Shown here in pieces: positions 51,900 through 61,366 of a DNA stretch of 64,000 nucleotides; the first letter of the stretch is position 1, and each line of letters opens with the position of its first letter. The notes under the pieces were generated by a model. That model worked only from the letters and a program-made list of their open reading frames with translations. It had not been told where the DNA came from and did no database searches. Both the position numbers and the translations under genes were made by a program. Origin of the DNA: Muribaculum sp. (GTDB lineage: Bacteria > Bacteroidota > Bacteroidia > Bacteroidales > Muribaculaceae); the NCBI GenBank assembly GCA_009775095.1, contig VSOZ01000019.1, positions 1-64,000 of the forward strand, written 5' to 3'.

Positions 51900-52370
51900 T
51901 TAAAATGATATTTCAACTATTTCAAATTTCGCTATACCGGCGGGAATCTTTATCTCCACGACGTCGCCGAGCTTGTGGCCGAGGAGGCCCTGAGCTATCG
52001 GGGTGCTTGATGCGAGTTTCTTTTCTTTCAGATTTGCTTCGCTGTCGGCCACAATAGTATATTCCATCACCATGCCGTTGGCGACGTTTTTGATTTTGAC
52101 TTTATTGAGTATCTGTACTTCTTCAGTGTTAAGCTTGCTGTCATCGATTATGCGGGCATTGGCCACGAGGTCTTTCAGCTGCGAGATCTTCATTTCAAGC
52201 ATGCCTTGGGCCTCTTTGGCGGCGTCATATTCGGCATTTTCAGATAGGTCGCCTTTGTCGCGCGCCTCAGCTATGGCACGCGATATTTCGGGTCGCTTAA
52301 TTGTCTCAAGATAAGCGATTTCGTCCATTTTCTTCTTGTATCCTTCACGAGTCATGTAAGTGATGGCCAT
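51900..52370 (-). CDS. greA: Transcription elongation factor GreA
   Basis: 156 residues. The N-terminal coiled coil (YMTREGYKKKMDEIAYLETIKRPEISRAIAEARDKGDLSENAEYDAAKEAQG) with the acidic DLSENAEYD tip, and the C-terminal FKBP-like domain (STPIAQGLLGHKLGDVVEIKIP) are complete. GreA rescues backtracked RNA polymerase by promoting transcript cleavage. It leads a three-gene operon with a consensus-like promoter. Confidence 0.96.
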   Translation of the reverse strand: MAITYMTREGYKKKMDEIAYLETIKRPEISRAIAEARDKGDLSENAEYDAAKEAQGMLEMKISQLKDLVANARIIDDSKLNTEEVQILNKVKIKNVANGMVMEYTIVADSEANLKEKKLASSTPIAQGLLGHKLGDVVEIKIPAGIAKFEIVEISF

Positions 52371-52463
52371 GATATTTAAGTTTTATGTTATACAAAAAAA
52401 TTAAAGGAATCTCGACCGATGGGCGAGACCCTTAAATAAAAATTCCGTGTAATGTTTACGATG

Positions 52464-52495
52464 CAAAGTTAAGCATTATTTTTATAAAAGTCAAG
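52464..52495 (-). promoter_or_regulatory. Promoter of the greA operon
   Basis: Minus strand CTTG (52492-52495), 20 bp, TAACTTTG (52464-52471). The leader before greA is about 95 nt. Confidence 0.6.
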
Positions 52496-52510
52496 CCCGC
52501 TTTACATGTT

Positions 52511-53437
52511 TTAAAGCACGTTCCGCAGCAGTCGGTGTATGCCCCGGCCCTCGGCGGCAGTATATCGGAAAGCTGCAATCAGCAATAACTTTTTTGCCTG
52601 TAACGGCTCTTTGTCAAGGGCTATGTTTAAAAGCCGACGTGCTTCGGGTGACTTTTCACGCGCATATAGTCCGGCAAGAACAACGCGCTTAAGCCTGATG
52701 TATTTCAACCAGAGGTTGTCGCCTGTCGAGGCGATGACGGCTTCGCAGCGGTCGAGAGATTTTTCCAGTTGTTCATGGCGGGAAGAGTAATCGCTACCGG
52801 TTATAGACGCTATTGACTGTCGGACGGTGACGGTACATGCCCCGTTCAGGCGATTAATTTTAGGATTTAGCATGAGCAGTCTCATGCCAAGCTCGTAGTC
52901 ATTCCATGCGGGCAGGGAGTTGTCCCATCCTCCGGCCTTCCGTATTAAAGATGTCTTTATGGCATATCGTGCAGTGGAGAGAACAGAGTTAAAGGTATGG
53001 CGATAGCGCATGTCGCTGTCGACAAACGGCAGTATGGTTCTATTGCCGTCAAGGCCGATATTGCATATGTTCCAGCCGGCAATGTCAAGCGACGGGTCGT
53101 TGATGAACGCCTGCATGGCTCGGGCTATGTGGCCCGGCTCCATAATGTCATCGGAGTCAAAAAACATGACATATGGTGCGTTGGCCGCTTCAAGACCTTT
53201 GTTGCGGGCCGCCGCAGCTCCGGGTTGTGATTCGCTAAGTACCGATACTTTAAAATCGGAGCTGTTATGCTGTTGGGCCCAACGTGTAAGAACTTCAAGC
53301 GAGTTGTCGATGGAGTTATTGTCGACAATCAGCAACTCGATCGGGCGATAATTTTGTCGGTATACTGAATCGAGGGTAGCGGTGACTAATGCAGCTCGAT
53401 TGTAGACCGGTATTATGACAGACAGCGGTGTACTCAT
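52511..53437 (-). CDS. Family 2 glycosyltransferase
   Basis: 308 residues. SVIIPVYNRAALVTATLDSVYRQNYRPIELLIVDNNSIDNS and PYVMFFDSDDIMEPGHI (DxD) define the GT-A fold, and WDNSLPAWNDYELGMRLLM the acceptor region. The C-terminal 60 residues are helical and basic. Its start overlaps the preceding glycosyltransferase stop as ATGA. These two would make a cell-surface glycan; the sugar is unknown. Confidence 0.85.
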   Translation of the reverse strand: MSTPLSVIIPVYNRAALVTATLDSVYRQNYRPIELLIVDNNSIDNSLEVLTRWAQQHNSSDFKVSVLSESQPGAAAARNKGLEAANAPYVMFFDSDDIMEPGHIARAMQAFINDPSLDIAGWNICNIGLDGNRTILPFVDSDMRYRHTFNSVLSTARYAIKTSLIRKAGGWDNSLPAWNDYELGMRLLMLNPKINRLNGACTVTVRQSIASITGSDYSSRHEQLEKSLDRCEAVIASTGDNLWLKYIRLKRVVLAGLYAREKSPEARRLLNIALDKEPLQAKKLLLIAAFRYTAAEGRGIHRLLRNVL

Positions 53438-54420
53438 TTCGGTAACAGTTTAAGTGACAGACGCCACAACGCTGCGTGCGATGACAGTATACGTTTAAGC
53501 AAAGACTTAAGCGATGGAGTGATGTTCAGTTCTTTAAACATTTCAATTGTACTCATGACTAATTCTGGGTCACCTGTCCGGAATGCCTGAGCGAAAATGA
53601 AGTTAAGTTTATGGTAGTAAAAATCGTGGATTACTCTTTGTGGTATATAATACTTCCGCTGCATATAACGGTGTAGCTTTACTACTCCGCAGTATTGCCG
53701 TAGCATGGCTTTGTGGCTGCCGGGATTTGTTATGGACCGGCCGTTGATGGAATAGCAGCACGTGATGTCGTTAAGAAAGGCTATGGAGCCTATGCGTGAT
53801 AACTCGACGATAATCTGGAAGTCCTCACAGGTGAACTCTTTGTTGCGAAACAGAAACGTATCGCTGTTGTAGCAGGTCATAAAAGCCGATTTACGGTATA
53901 TAGCCGTGTTCAGCAATATACCGAGTTTACGCTTTTGTGCGAGCAAAGGAAGAAACAGTGACATGGCAGGGGATAAAGGCTGCCGGAAAACATGGAGTTC
54001 TTCCCGAGTCGTAGAAGGCGCGTACATGCGGCCCGACTGACTGTCAAAATACATCCAGTCGGTGTGTACAAGCACAACTTCAGAGTTCCGCTCAAGAAGT
54101 TCCACCTGCTTCTGCAGTTTACGTTCATCGGTCCGGAAGTCATCGCCCGCGCAGTCGGCTATGTACTCTCCGCGTGCATCAAGCACACAATCAAAGTAGT
54201 TGTCAAGTATCCCTTTGTTAGTACTGTTAGCGATGTATCTTATTTTGTCGGGATATTCCTCCGCGTAACGTCGACATATGTCGGGGGTGGAATCGGTAGA
54301 GCAGTCATCGGCCAGAACGATTTCATAGGTGTATTCGCATTTTTGAGCAAGAACAGAGTCGAGTGCCCGACCTATTGTTTGCTCCTGATTGTATGTCAAT
54401 ACGATTACCGATACTTTCAT
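53434..54420 (-). CDS. Family 2 glycosyltransferase
   Basis: 328 residues. KVSVIVLTYNQEQTIGRALDSVLAQKCEYTYEIVLADDCSTDSTPDICRRYAEEYPDKIRYIANSTNKGILDNYFDCVLDARGEYIADCAGDDF is a full GT-A donor domain with the DDF metal site. It leads the two-gene GT2 pair and has its own promoter on the minus strand (54448-54479). Divergent from another glycosyltransferase gene. Confidence 0.88.
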   Translation of the reverse strand: MKVSVIVLTYNQEQTIGRALDSVLAQKCEYTYEIVLADDCSTDSTPDICRRYAEEYPDKIRYIANSTNKGILDNYFDCVLDARGEYIADCAGDDFRTDERKLQKQVELLERNSEVVLVHTDWMYFDSQSGRMYAPSTTREELHVFRQPLSPAMSLFLPLLAQKRKLGILLNTAIYRKSAFMTCYNSDTFLFRNKEFTCEDFQIIVELSRIGSIAFLNDITCCYSINGRSITNPGSHKAMLRQYCGVVKLHRYMQRKYYIPQRVIHDFYYHKLNFIFAQAFRTGDPELVMSTIEMFKELNITPSLKSLLKRILSSHAALWRLSLKLLPK

Positions 54421-54447
54421 CCGGGCTGTGATTATTAATACATGTGA

Positions 54448-54479
54448 TAAAGTTACATATAATTGTCTTGCCGTGCAAA
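54448..54479 (-). promoter_or_regulatory. Promoter of the GT2 pair
   Basis: Minus strand TTTG (54476-54479), 20 bp, TAACTTTA (54448-54455); last base of the -7 box differs from consensus. The start codon is 28 nt away. Confidence 0.65.
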
Positions 54480-54531
54480 TTGCGTTTTGTCATTATGCCC
54501 CGTCAAATATTTTTCGTATATTTGGGGCTGT

Positions 54532-55353
54532 ATGACTCTTGATGTTATGATCGCTACGATAGGTACGGCAGGCATAGAGCGTGTCGCGGCAATGAATCCG
54601 CCCAAAGTGGATGGCGTACGTTATATTGTGTCATGGCAGATGCCTGACGATGATACCGTATGTGTGCCCGAGGCTCTTAAAAGAGAGGATATTGTCATAT
54701 ACCGCCATGATGATAGGGGGGTGAGTCGTAACCGTAATTACGCCATGTCAAAAGCTACGGCCGATGTATGCCTTACAGCCGATGACGATCTTATCTACGA
54801 TGTTGACGGACTTAGGTTTGTTATGGATGTGTTTAAGGCAGACATGACACTTGATGTGGCCCTATTTAAGTATTCGGGTGCAAGCGCCAAGAGCTATCCC
54901 GACGAGGAGTATGATGTGGAAAGACTTCGTAAAGGGCATTTTGTGTCGGAGGTGGAGATCGCATTCCGTCGGTCGTCAACGAAAGGCAGGCTTCTGTTTA
55001 ACGAGCTACTCGGCACAGGCTCCCCGGTCATACATACCGGCGAGGGGGAGATGTTTGTGTTTACGGCGCTGAAGCGCGGGCTGCGATGCCGTTATTTCCC
55101 TATAGTGATAGTCGGGCATCCGGGCGTGAGTGCCGGATTTCGCACTGCCGAAGGGCCGGGTGGATTGATGGGGCCGGGTGCTATGATATATATGTATCAT
55201 CGACATACATGGCCGCTGCGCATAGTCGTCAACGCTTGGCGCTCGGCCGTCAGGAGCAGTGGCGGATTTCTTCAGGCGCTTAGAGATATGAAAAACGGCG
55301 CACTGTACGCGCGCCGTTTCTTCAATCCGGACGGGACGGAAAAATCTTTATAA
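54532..55353 (+). CDS. Glycosyltransferase family A protein
   Basis: 273 residues from ATG 54532 (MTLDVMIATIGTAGIERV); the frame is open upstream but that part is not GT-like. RNRNYAMSKATADVCLTADDDLIYDVDGL carries the donor/metal DDD motif; ELLGTGSPVIHTGEGEMFVFTALKRGLRCRYFPIVIVGHPGVSAGF the acceptor half. A -7 box TATATTTG (54517-54524) lies 7 nt before the ATG, so the transcript may be nearly leaderless. Its stop codon overlaps that of the convergent lipoprotein gene. Confidence 0.78.
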   Translation: MTLDVMIATIGTAGIERVAAMNPPKVDGVRYIVSWQMPDDDTVCVPEALKREDIVIYRHDDRGVSRNRNYAMSKATADVCLTADDDLIYDVDGLRFVMDVFKADMTLDVALFKYSGASAKSYPDEEYDVERLRKGHFVSEVEIAFRRSSTKGRLLFNELLGTGSPVIHTGEGEMFVFTALKRGLRCRYFPIVIVGHPGVSAGFRTAEGPGGLMGPGAMIYMYHRHTWPLRIVVNAWRSAVRSSGGFLQALRDMKNGALYARRFFNPDGTEKSL

Positions 55354-56439
55354 ATAAGAAGCTACGGACGAATTAAGCTTTGACAGATCGGTCACACGTT
55401 CCGCCAGTTCGCCGTTGGCTATTATGTAAGTGGTCGGCAGTGTTCTGACGTTGTAGCACTGAAGAGTTGAGGCATTGGCCGTGGGCGGATTGTAGACAGT
55501 AATCCACGGAAGGTTTTTAGCCGACTGCTTCCACTGAAACTCGTCATTGTCAAGAGCCACCTGATATATCTCCAGTCCACGGTCGTGGTACTTGCCGTAA
55601 GCATCGGCCAACGCTACATTATAGGGCGTGGAACCGTCGGCTTGATATACGGTAAAACTAAGTACGACGACTTTGTTGCCATTGACCGCATCGGAGAGTT
55701 TATGGGGTATACCTTTGTGATCCATAAGGTCGATGTCGAAATATGTTATTTCCGTGGCCTTTATGGTGTCGCCTGATGCGCTGCGTGTATTAAGCGGACG
55801 ATTGGCAAGGAACAGCGCGCGCAGATACTTGGCACGAGGGTCATCGGGCCGGAACTGGGTGTAAGCGTTGGCTACGGCTCCTATGATGCGGTTATCGGCG
55901 CGATTGGCGGGATTGAAAAGCCGGGTCCCGTTTATCTGTTTGTTGATTATGTAGTATGACACAATACCTGCGGGATCGCCTATAATCATGCCTCCGAGCT
56001 CGCGTTTGAGTAAAGAATCGCCGGCAACGGCGTCAACTCCTTTTTCTTTGGCTACCTGTCGTATACGGCGGTCTACGGCCATAAGCATGTCGGCTGCGGT
56101 AGAGCCGCTTATATCGTAAGTGGCATCGACGTCGTCGGCATTAAAGTTGACAGTCACCGTCTCGGTGCTGTCGATAGGGAAGTATACACTTTTATCGTCA
56201 ACGGTTATACGGTATATGTCGGGGTAGAGAGCTTTGTCACGGCTGTAACTGAAATTGCCTTTGGAGTCGGTCTTCACGGAGTCAAGTGTAAACCAGCGTC
56301 CGTTGTCTGACGCTTGAACAAGTAACATCGTTTCAGGGGCGTTTTCTACACATCCTTTTACACTCCAGCTGTCGCTGCCTTTACATGACGTGAGCAGACC
56401 GGCCGCAATCAAAACGGTAAATAAAATATTATTTTTCAT
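55348..56439 (-). CDS. DUF4369/TlpA-like lipoprotein without CXXC
   Basis: 363 residues. Lipobox LLTSC puts the lipid cysteine at residue 19. Residues 25-120 look like DUF4369 (WSVKGCVENAPETMLLVQASDNGRWFTLDSVKTDSKGNFSYS). The C-terminal half has a thioredoxin fold (NKVVVLSFTVYQADGSTPYNVALADAYGKYHDRGLEIYQVALD, and the cis-proline region VRTLPTTYIIA), but the redox CXXC is replaced by a segment without cysteines. So it is unlikely to be a disulfide reductase; binding is more plausible. A -7 box TAAATTTG on the minus strand lies at 56468-56475. Confidence 0.82.
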   Translation of the reverse strand: MKNNILFTVLIAAGLLTSCKGSDSWSVKGCVENAPETMLLVQASDNGRWFTLDSVKTDSKGNFSYSRDKALYPDIYRITVDDKSVYFPIDSTETVTVNFNADDVDATYDISGSTAADMLMAVDRRIRQVAKEKGVDAVAGDSLLKRELGGMIIGDPAGIVSYYIINKQINGTRLFNPANRADNRIIGAVANAYTQFRPDDPRAKYLRALFLANRPLNTRSASGDTIKATEITYFDIDLMDHKGIPHKLSDAVNGNKVVVLSFTVYQADGSTPYNVALADAYGKYHDRGLEIYQVALDNDEFQWKQSAKNLPWITVYNPPTANASTLQCYNVRTLPTTYIIANGELAERVTDLSKLNSSVASYL

Positions 56440-56521
56440 ATATAGTTCAATCGATTAATTGAGGGAACAAATTTACAATAAAATAACGATACACACACTC
56501 AGCTACGGTTAAAAATGCAGG

Positions 56522-58492
56522 TTATAACTGCTGCGACTCTTTCAGCCGGCATATTACGGCATATGCTTCCTGTATCAGACCCGCGTAGTGGTTGTGTACG
56601 GCTATCATCTGATCGTTCTTTTCCGGGAAACCGCGCACCTCGTTGAAATCGGCCTCTCGATTCTGCGGGTCAAGATCGATGCCAAAGCTGACCATGCTGT
56701 TTTCATTGAAGTCTTTGTGTGCGTCGATATTACGTTCCCGGTCAAATGACGCTACTGATTCTGTCCAACGGTGCAGTATTGATATCGCCGCATCCTTTGT
56801 AAGCGAGTCAAGTGTTATGCCATAACATGACTTGAAGTTGTCGGCCACATACTCCCATTTGTATTCCGAATACCGATCGTGAATAGTCTGTAAAGCTTTA
56901 GCCAATGCTTCGGGCGACGTTATGGCTCCTTTGGCCACTGATGAGCATAATTCATTTATTACAGCCGCAGGGGCTATGAGACCGGCTGCATCCACCCAAC
57001 GGCCGACACCTTCATCACCTTCGGGTTTAAGCAGAGCGCCAAGCGGTTCAGAACAATCAAAGTTTATTCCGGACAATTTTTTCATGACCTCTTCGCCCAT
57101 GAAAAAGTCAACACCGAGGGCATATAGCTCACGTCCGTGTCTTATCGACTTCTGTTCGATGATAAAGTTATGGCCCGACGGATAATCGGCATCTGTCTCG
57201 CAACGGTTAAGAAAATGTATGCCCTGATACATATTGCGCGTTGTGAGCGGTGTAAGCGGGTCATAGTTTATTATGTCAAGACGGGGCAGGTCGTTGCTGC
57301 GGTGGTCGCGCTTTTTCCACTTAAGAATATCGCGTATAGTACCGAATTTTTTTAGATTGGCCCCCGGCAATACTACAGTGTCGCCATTTTTCTCGACAAC
57401 GTATGAATAAGGCAGTTCCGATGTATCGGGATGCTTGCAGTGCTTTCCGGTGAGGAGTGAAAAAGAGCCGATTCTTGCAGGCCACATTATATAAGCTCCG
57501 CTGCCGGTCTTGCATCCGCGCTCCATTATGCCTTGGTGAACAGGGCCTATTCGGTATAGGTGATTGCTTTGGTTGGTGCCCGAACCTGCGTTGAAGAAAG
57601 AGAACATACCGCCTATCAGCAGAGTGGAGCGATGCATCGATACCGTATGGGGACCGGCAAAAACCGATACGGCCTCTCCGGCTTCCATTATACAGTTGGC
57701 AAAAAATAGCGAATTGTTGGCCAAGAAGCCGTTGGTCAATTCGGCTTTCTGTCCTACGAATACGTTTTTGACAATAGAACCTTTGTCAACACATGCTTCC
57801 GAAGCGAAGACAAAATGTTCGGCAACAACATTGGGGCCGACAAATGCACGTTTGCCTACCGTACCGTCCCACAAAAGCGAACAGCTGTTAGTATATGATT
57901 CATCATCAAATACTACATCAGTGGCCGACCCGAGATTTGTTATCTTGGCCATCTTGCCGATTTTTCCGACCGCCGATTTTTTCTTTGATGCATAATCCCG
58001 CACCATCTTGTCCATACTTGCTATGAACTCCTTGTCATGACGGTAAAATGTCATCAGGTACGCCATCTGGGCGGTTAGCTCTTCAAATATGAGTACACTG
58101 CGGCCTCCCTGTTCGTTAAGTACGTTGACCTCCGTTGCGTTGCCGAAAGCGCGTGAGCCTGTACATATTATGGAGCCGATATTGGTTATGTAGGCTCCGT
58201 CATGTATATCGTAGTTTATTATGCGCTCCCACACTTTTGCTATGTGTACGTTATCGCCTACAGTACAATTATGAAGCGATGCGTCAAATATGCCCGACTG
58301 CACAATTATACCTGCTGTGCCTATGACAGTCTCGTCGGTCAGGCCGAGGCGTATTTCTCCGGAGAAGTTGACCCGTACATAATTGTTGCAGTCAAAGCCG
58401 TCTTTTACTTTTATGTCATTCCAGTCAGCCGAGTTACACCCGTTTTGTTTCATGACTGAAATCTCAGTTGGTGTCAATGCTCTGTAATTCAT
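56522..58492 (-). CDS. DUF4954 family protein (left-handed beta-helix)
   Basis: 656 residues. Bacteroidetes-specific family. The first half is a left-handed beta-helix with repeats such as TAGIIVQSGIFDASLHNCTVGDNVHIAKV and GAYITNIGSIICTGSRAFGN, and later HFVFASEACVDKGSIVKNVFVGQKAELTNG. The second half is mostly helical and basic. It resembles sugar nucleotidyltransferase/acetyltransferase helices but lacks their known active sites, so function is unknown. It follows hflX by 30 nt and ends the parE-coaD-S41-hflX-DUF4954 cluster. Confidence 0.85.
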   Translation of the reverse strand: MNYRALTPTEISVMKQNGCNSADWNDIKVKDGFDCNNYVRVNFSGEIRLGLTDETVIGTAGIIVQSGIFDASLHNCTVGDNVHIAKVWERIINYDIHDGAYITNIGSIICTGSRAFGNATEVNVLNEQGGRSVLIFEELTAQMAYLMTFYRHDKEFIASMDKMVRDYASKKKSAVGKIGKMAKITNLGSATDVVFDDESYTNSCSLLWDGTVGKRAFVGPNVVAEHFVFASEACVDKGSIVKNVFVGQKAELTNGFLANNSLFFANCIMEAGEAVSVFAGPHTVSMHRSTLLIGGMFSFFNAGSGTNQSNHLYRIGPVHQGIMERGCKTGSGAYIMWPARIGSFSLLTGKHCKHPDTSELPYSYVVEKNGDTVVLPGANLKKFGTIRDILKWKKRDHRSNDLPRLDIINYDPLTPLTTRNMYQGIHFLNRCETDADYPSGHNFIIEQKSIRHGRELYALGVDFFMGEEVMKKLSGINFDCSEPLGALLKPEGDEGVGRWVDAAGLIAPAAVINELCSSVAKGAITSPEALAKALQTIHDRYSEYKWEYVADNFKSCYGITLDSLTKDAAISILHRWTESVASFDRERNIDAHKDFNENSMVSFGIDLDPQNREADFNEVRGFPEKNDQMIAVHNHYAGLIQEAYAVICRLKESQQL

Positions 58493-58522
58493 AATGATTG
58501 GCCGTTATGGTCTTTTATAGGA

Positions 58523-59767
58523 TTATTCGGTTGCAGTCAAATCTGGATTGTCATGATCGTCATACTTCTGGAAAAGGAAGTCATTGTAAGGGAAGCGAGT
58601 CAGATGCACTTCCTTGGCTTTCTCGTAAAGCTTTTCTTTCAGTTCGTCGATGTTGATCTGTTTTTTTGCCGATATGAATACGCAGTTGTCATGCATTTTA
58701 GCCATCCATGTGGCCTTCAGCTCGTCAAGCGACACGTTTTCACGGGTCGATGGAGTCAGATCGTCGTCATCTTTGGGTTTGTAGGTGAATGCGTCGATTT
58801 TGTTGAAGACCATGATCATCTTTTTGTCATTGTCTTTGCCGCATATTTCCGCCAATGTATTGTTGACGATTTCAATCTGTTCTTCGAATTGCGGATGGCT
58901 TATGTCGACTACATGCACGAGTATGTCTGCGTCTCTTACCTCGTCAAGCGTGGACTTGAATGAGTTGACAAGATGGGTGGGCAGCTTGCGTATGAAGCCA
59001 ACGGTGTCGGTGAGCAGAAACGGCAGATTGTCGATGATGACCTTGCGCACCGTTGTGTCAAGTGTGGCAAAAAGCTTGTTTTCGGCAAACACCTCGCTCT
59101 TGCTGAGCAGGTTCATAAGGGTCGATTTCCCGACATTGGTATAACCGACAAGAGCCACACGGGTAAGCTTGCCGCGGTTCTTACGCTGTATTGACTTTTG
59201 CTTGTCAATGCTTTCGAGCTCGGCTTTCAGGCGCGATATCTTGTCGAGGATTATGCGTCGGTCGGTCTCTATCTGGGTTTCACCGGGTCCGCGCATACCG
59301 ATACCTCCGCGCTGGCGTTCGAGGTGGGTCCACATGCGTGTCAGTCGCGGGAGTAGATACTGGTACTGCGCCAATTCGACCTGTGTCTTGGCATTGGCTG
59401 TCTGCGCCCTTTTCGCAAATATGTCGAGAATGAGGCTTGTGCGGTCAAGTATCTTTACCTGCAGTTCGCGTTCAAGGTTGGCTACCTGTTTTGTCGACAG
59501 GTCGTCGTCAAATATTACCAGTCCTATGTCGTTGTTCTCCACATATTCCTTTATTTCGTCGAGTTTGCCTTTCCCAACAAATGTACGCGGATTTGGATAG
59601 TCGACGCGCTGCAGAAACCGTTTTTCGGTCACGGCTCCGGCTGTGTCGGCAAGAAACGCAAGTTCGTCGAGGTATTCGTTGGCTTTGGCCTCGTTTTGCT
59701 GCGGTGTTATAAGACCTACGAGTACGGTCTTTTCCGAAGTTTCTTTACTTATTATGTTTTCTTTCAT
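58523..59767 (-). CDS. hflX: GTPase HflX
   Basis: 414 residues. HflX N-terminal domain (VLVGLITPQQNEAKANEYLDELAFLADTAGAV, then RTFVGKGKLDEIKEYVE), coiled coil, GPGETQIETDRR, and G domain: G1 GYTNVGKSTLMN, G3 DTVGF, G4 NKID. It binds ribosomes and can split stalled 70S. It overlaps the S41 peptidase stop as ATGA, so translation is coupled. Confidence 0.96.
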   Translation of the reverse strand: MKENIISKETSEKTVLVGLITPQQNEAKANEYLDELAFLADTAGAVTEKRFLQRVDYPNPRTFVGKGKLDEIKEYVENNDIGLVIFDDDLSTKQVANLERELQVKILDRTSLILDIFAKRAQTANAKTQVELAQYQYLLPRLTRMWTHLERQRGGIGMRGPGETQIETDRRIILDKISRLKAELESIDKQKSIQRKNRGKLTRVALVGYTNVGKSTLMNLLSKSEVFAENKLFATLDTTVRKVIIDNLPFLLTDTVGFIRKLPTHLVNSFKSTLDEVRDADILVHVVDISHPQFEEQIEIVNNTLAEICGKDNDKKMIMVFNKIDAFTYKPKDDDDLTPSTRENVSLDELKATWMAKMHDNCVFISAKKQINIDELKEKLYEKAKEVHLTRFPYNDFLFQKYDDHDNPDLTATE

Positions 59768-61356
59768 CGGTTAAGCAGTTTATTGTACTCCTTGCTGTCA
59801 TTTATCAGTTTAAGCCCTTCGGTATAGGAGGGGTTCAGGCTATTGGCAATCTTGTAGTATGATCCGTCGTCATATAGGTCGCGGGCAAGAAGCGCTTTTA
59901 ATACGGTGCGCAGGTAACTCTCGCTTTGGCGGAACTGGCTTTCGTCATATTTTGTACCGTCTTTGTCAGCTTTTTCGATGAGTCCTTGCATGAACTTCGC
60001 ATCGGGCTCGAAGTCGCGGGCAAAAGCGTCTTCGTCGGGATACGTTTTTTTCAGACTTTCACGGTTTTGGTCCACGTAGCCGAGCACATACTGATAAAGC
60101 GTGCCTTTGGCAAGTAGGTCGCGGTAATAAGTCGTGTACCATGTTGTGTCCATAGGTATGAAGCGGTCGGGCATTATGCCTCCGCCGCCATATACGGTAC
60201 GTCCGGCATGGAGGGTTTTGTATTGGAGCGAGTCAGGGAAATGTATGGAGTCGGAGTGCATGAACTCTCCGGCATCGAAGCGATGCTTCATGTCATCGAT
60301 GTAGTCGTCGAGATCGCCTTTTACGTAGGGTTTTTGTATGCAGCGTCCTGAAGGGGTGTAATATTTAGATACCGTAAGGCGTATCATAGAGCCGTCGGGA
60401 AACGGGAAGGGCCGTTGTACAAGTCCTTTGCCGAATGTGCGCCGGCCAACGATGACTCCGCGGTCGTGGTCCTGAATTGCTCCGGCAAGTATCTCGCTGG
60501 CCGATGCCGAGAATTGGTTGACAAGAACTACTACACGGCCGTCGCGGAAGTCGCCGTCCTTGTCGGCAACAAATGTATAGCCCGGTGTGCGCGGCGAGTC
60601 GGTATACACAATCAGGTCGCCTTTTTTCAGGAAATGTCCGGCAAGCTCCTGCGCGGCGTTGAGATATCCGCCCCCGTTATCCTGAAGGTCGATTATCAGT
60701 TGTTTCATGCCTTGCTTGCGCAACTTGTTCATGGCCTCGGTGAACTCCTGCGGCGTCTGTTCGGCGAAGCGGCTTATACGTATGTAGCCTGTAGCGGGGT
60801 CGGCCATATATGCGGCGTCGACGCTATAGATAGGTATATCGTCGCGTGTGATGCTGAAGTCAATGAGTTCAGACACGCCGTTGCGCTTTACCTTGACGTT
60901 TACGACAGTACCTTTGGGACCGCGCAACCGCTTCATGACATCGGTATTCTTCATCTTGACCCCTGCTATAACAGTGTCGTTTACCATTATTATACGGTCG
61001 CCGGGAAGTAGGCCTACTTTCTCCGACGGGCCTCCGGCTACGGTCTGTATTACGTATAGTGTGTCGGTGGCCATATTGAACTGTATGCCTACTCCGCTGA
61101 AGTTGCCGTTGAGCGGCTCGTTAAGTTCGCGTGTCTCTTCCGGGGTAGAGTATGCCGAGTGTGGGTCAAGGGTTTTGAGCATGGCCCTGATGGCCTCGTC
61201 CACTATGGTATCACGGTCAACCGAGTCGACATAAAATTTAGATATTATACCTTCGGCATATTGTAGTTTGCGTTCGGGCGTGAGCACGAAGTTTTGCGAC
61301 ACGGCAACTGATGCCGATAAGATTATAGATAGTGCAACAAATAATAAAGTTCTCAT
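59764..61356 (-). CDS. S41 family C-terminal processing peptidase
   Basis: 530 residues from ATG 61354-61356 (MRTLLFVALSI), chosen because the signal peptide begins there and the start then lies 10 nt after coaD; an earlier in-frame start at 61395 would overlap coaD. After the signal sequence come a PDZ domain (GVGIQFNMATDTLYVIQTVAGGPSEKVGLLPGDRIIMVND) and the serine/lysine core: NQFSASASEILAGAIQDHDR with the nucleophile and GRRTFGKGLVQ with the lysine. It cleaves periplasmic proteins with hydrophobic C-termini. It lies between coaD and hflX. Confidence 0.94.
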   Translation of the reverse strand: MRTLLFVALSIILSASVAVSQNFVLTPERKLQYAEGIISKFYVDSVDRDTIVDEAIRAMLKTLDPHSAYSTPEETRELNEPLNGNFSGVGIQFNMATDTLYVIQTVAGGPSEKVGLLPGDRIIMVNDTVIAGVKMKNTDVMKRLRGPKGTVVNVKVKRNGVSELIDFSITRDDIPIYSVDAAYMADPATGYIRISRFAEQTPQEFTEAMNKLRKQGMKQLIIDLQDNGGGYLNAAQELAGHFLKKGDLIVYTDSPRTPGYTFVADKDGDFRDGRVVVLVNQFSASASEILAGAIQDHDRGVIVGRRTFGKGLVQRPFPFPDGSMIRLTVSKYYTPSGRCIQKPYVKGDLDDYIDDMKHRFDAGEFMHSDSIHFPDSLQYKTLHAGRTVYGGGGIMPDRFIPMDTTWYTTYYRDLLAKGTLYQYVLGYVDQNRESLKKTYPDEDAFARDFEPDAKFMQGLIEKADKDGTKYDESQFRQSESYLRTVLKALLARDLYDDGSYYKIANSLNPSYTEGLKLINDSKEYNKLLNR

Positions 61357-61366
61357 AAACGGTCGT

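Noticed and set aside
54716..54721. Run of six G inside a glycosyltransferase gene
   Set aside because: Six G is too short to argue for slippage.
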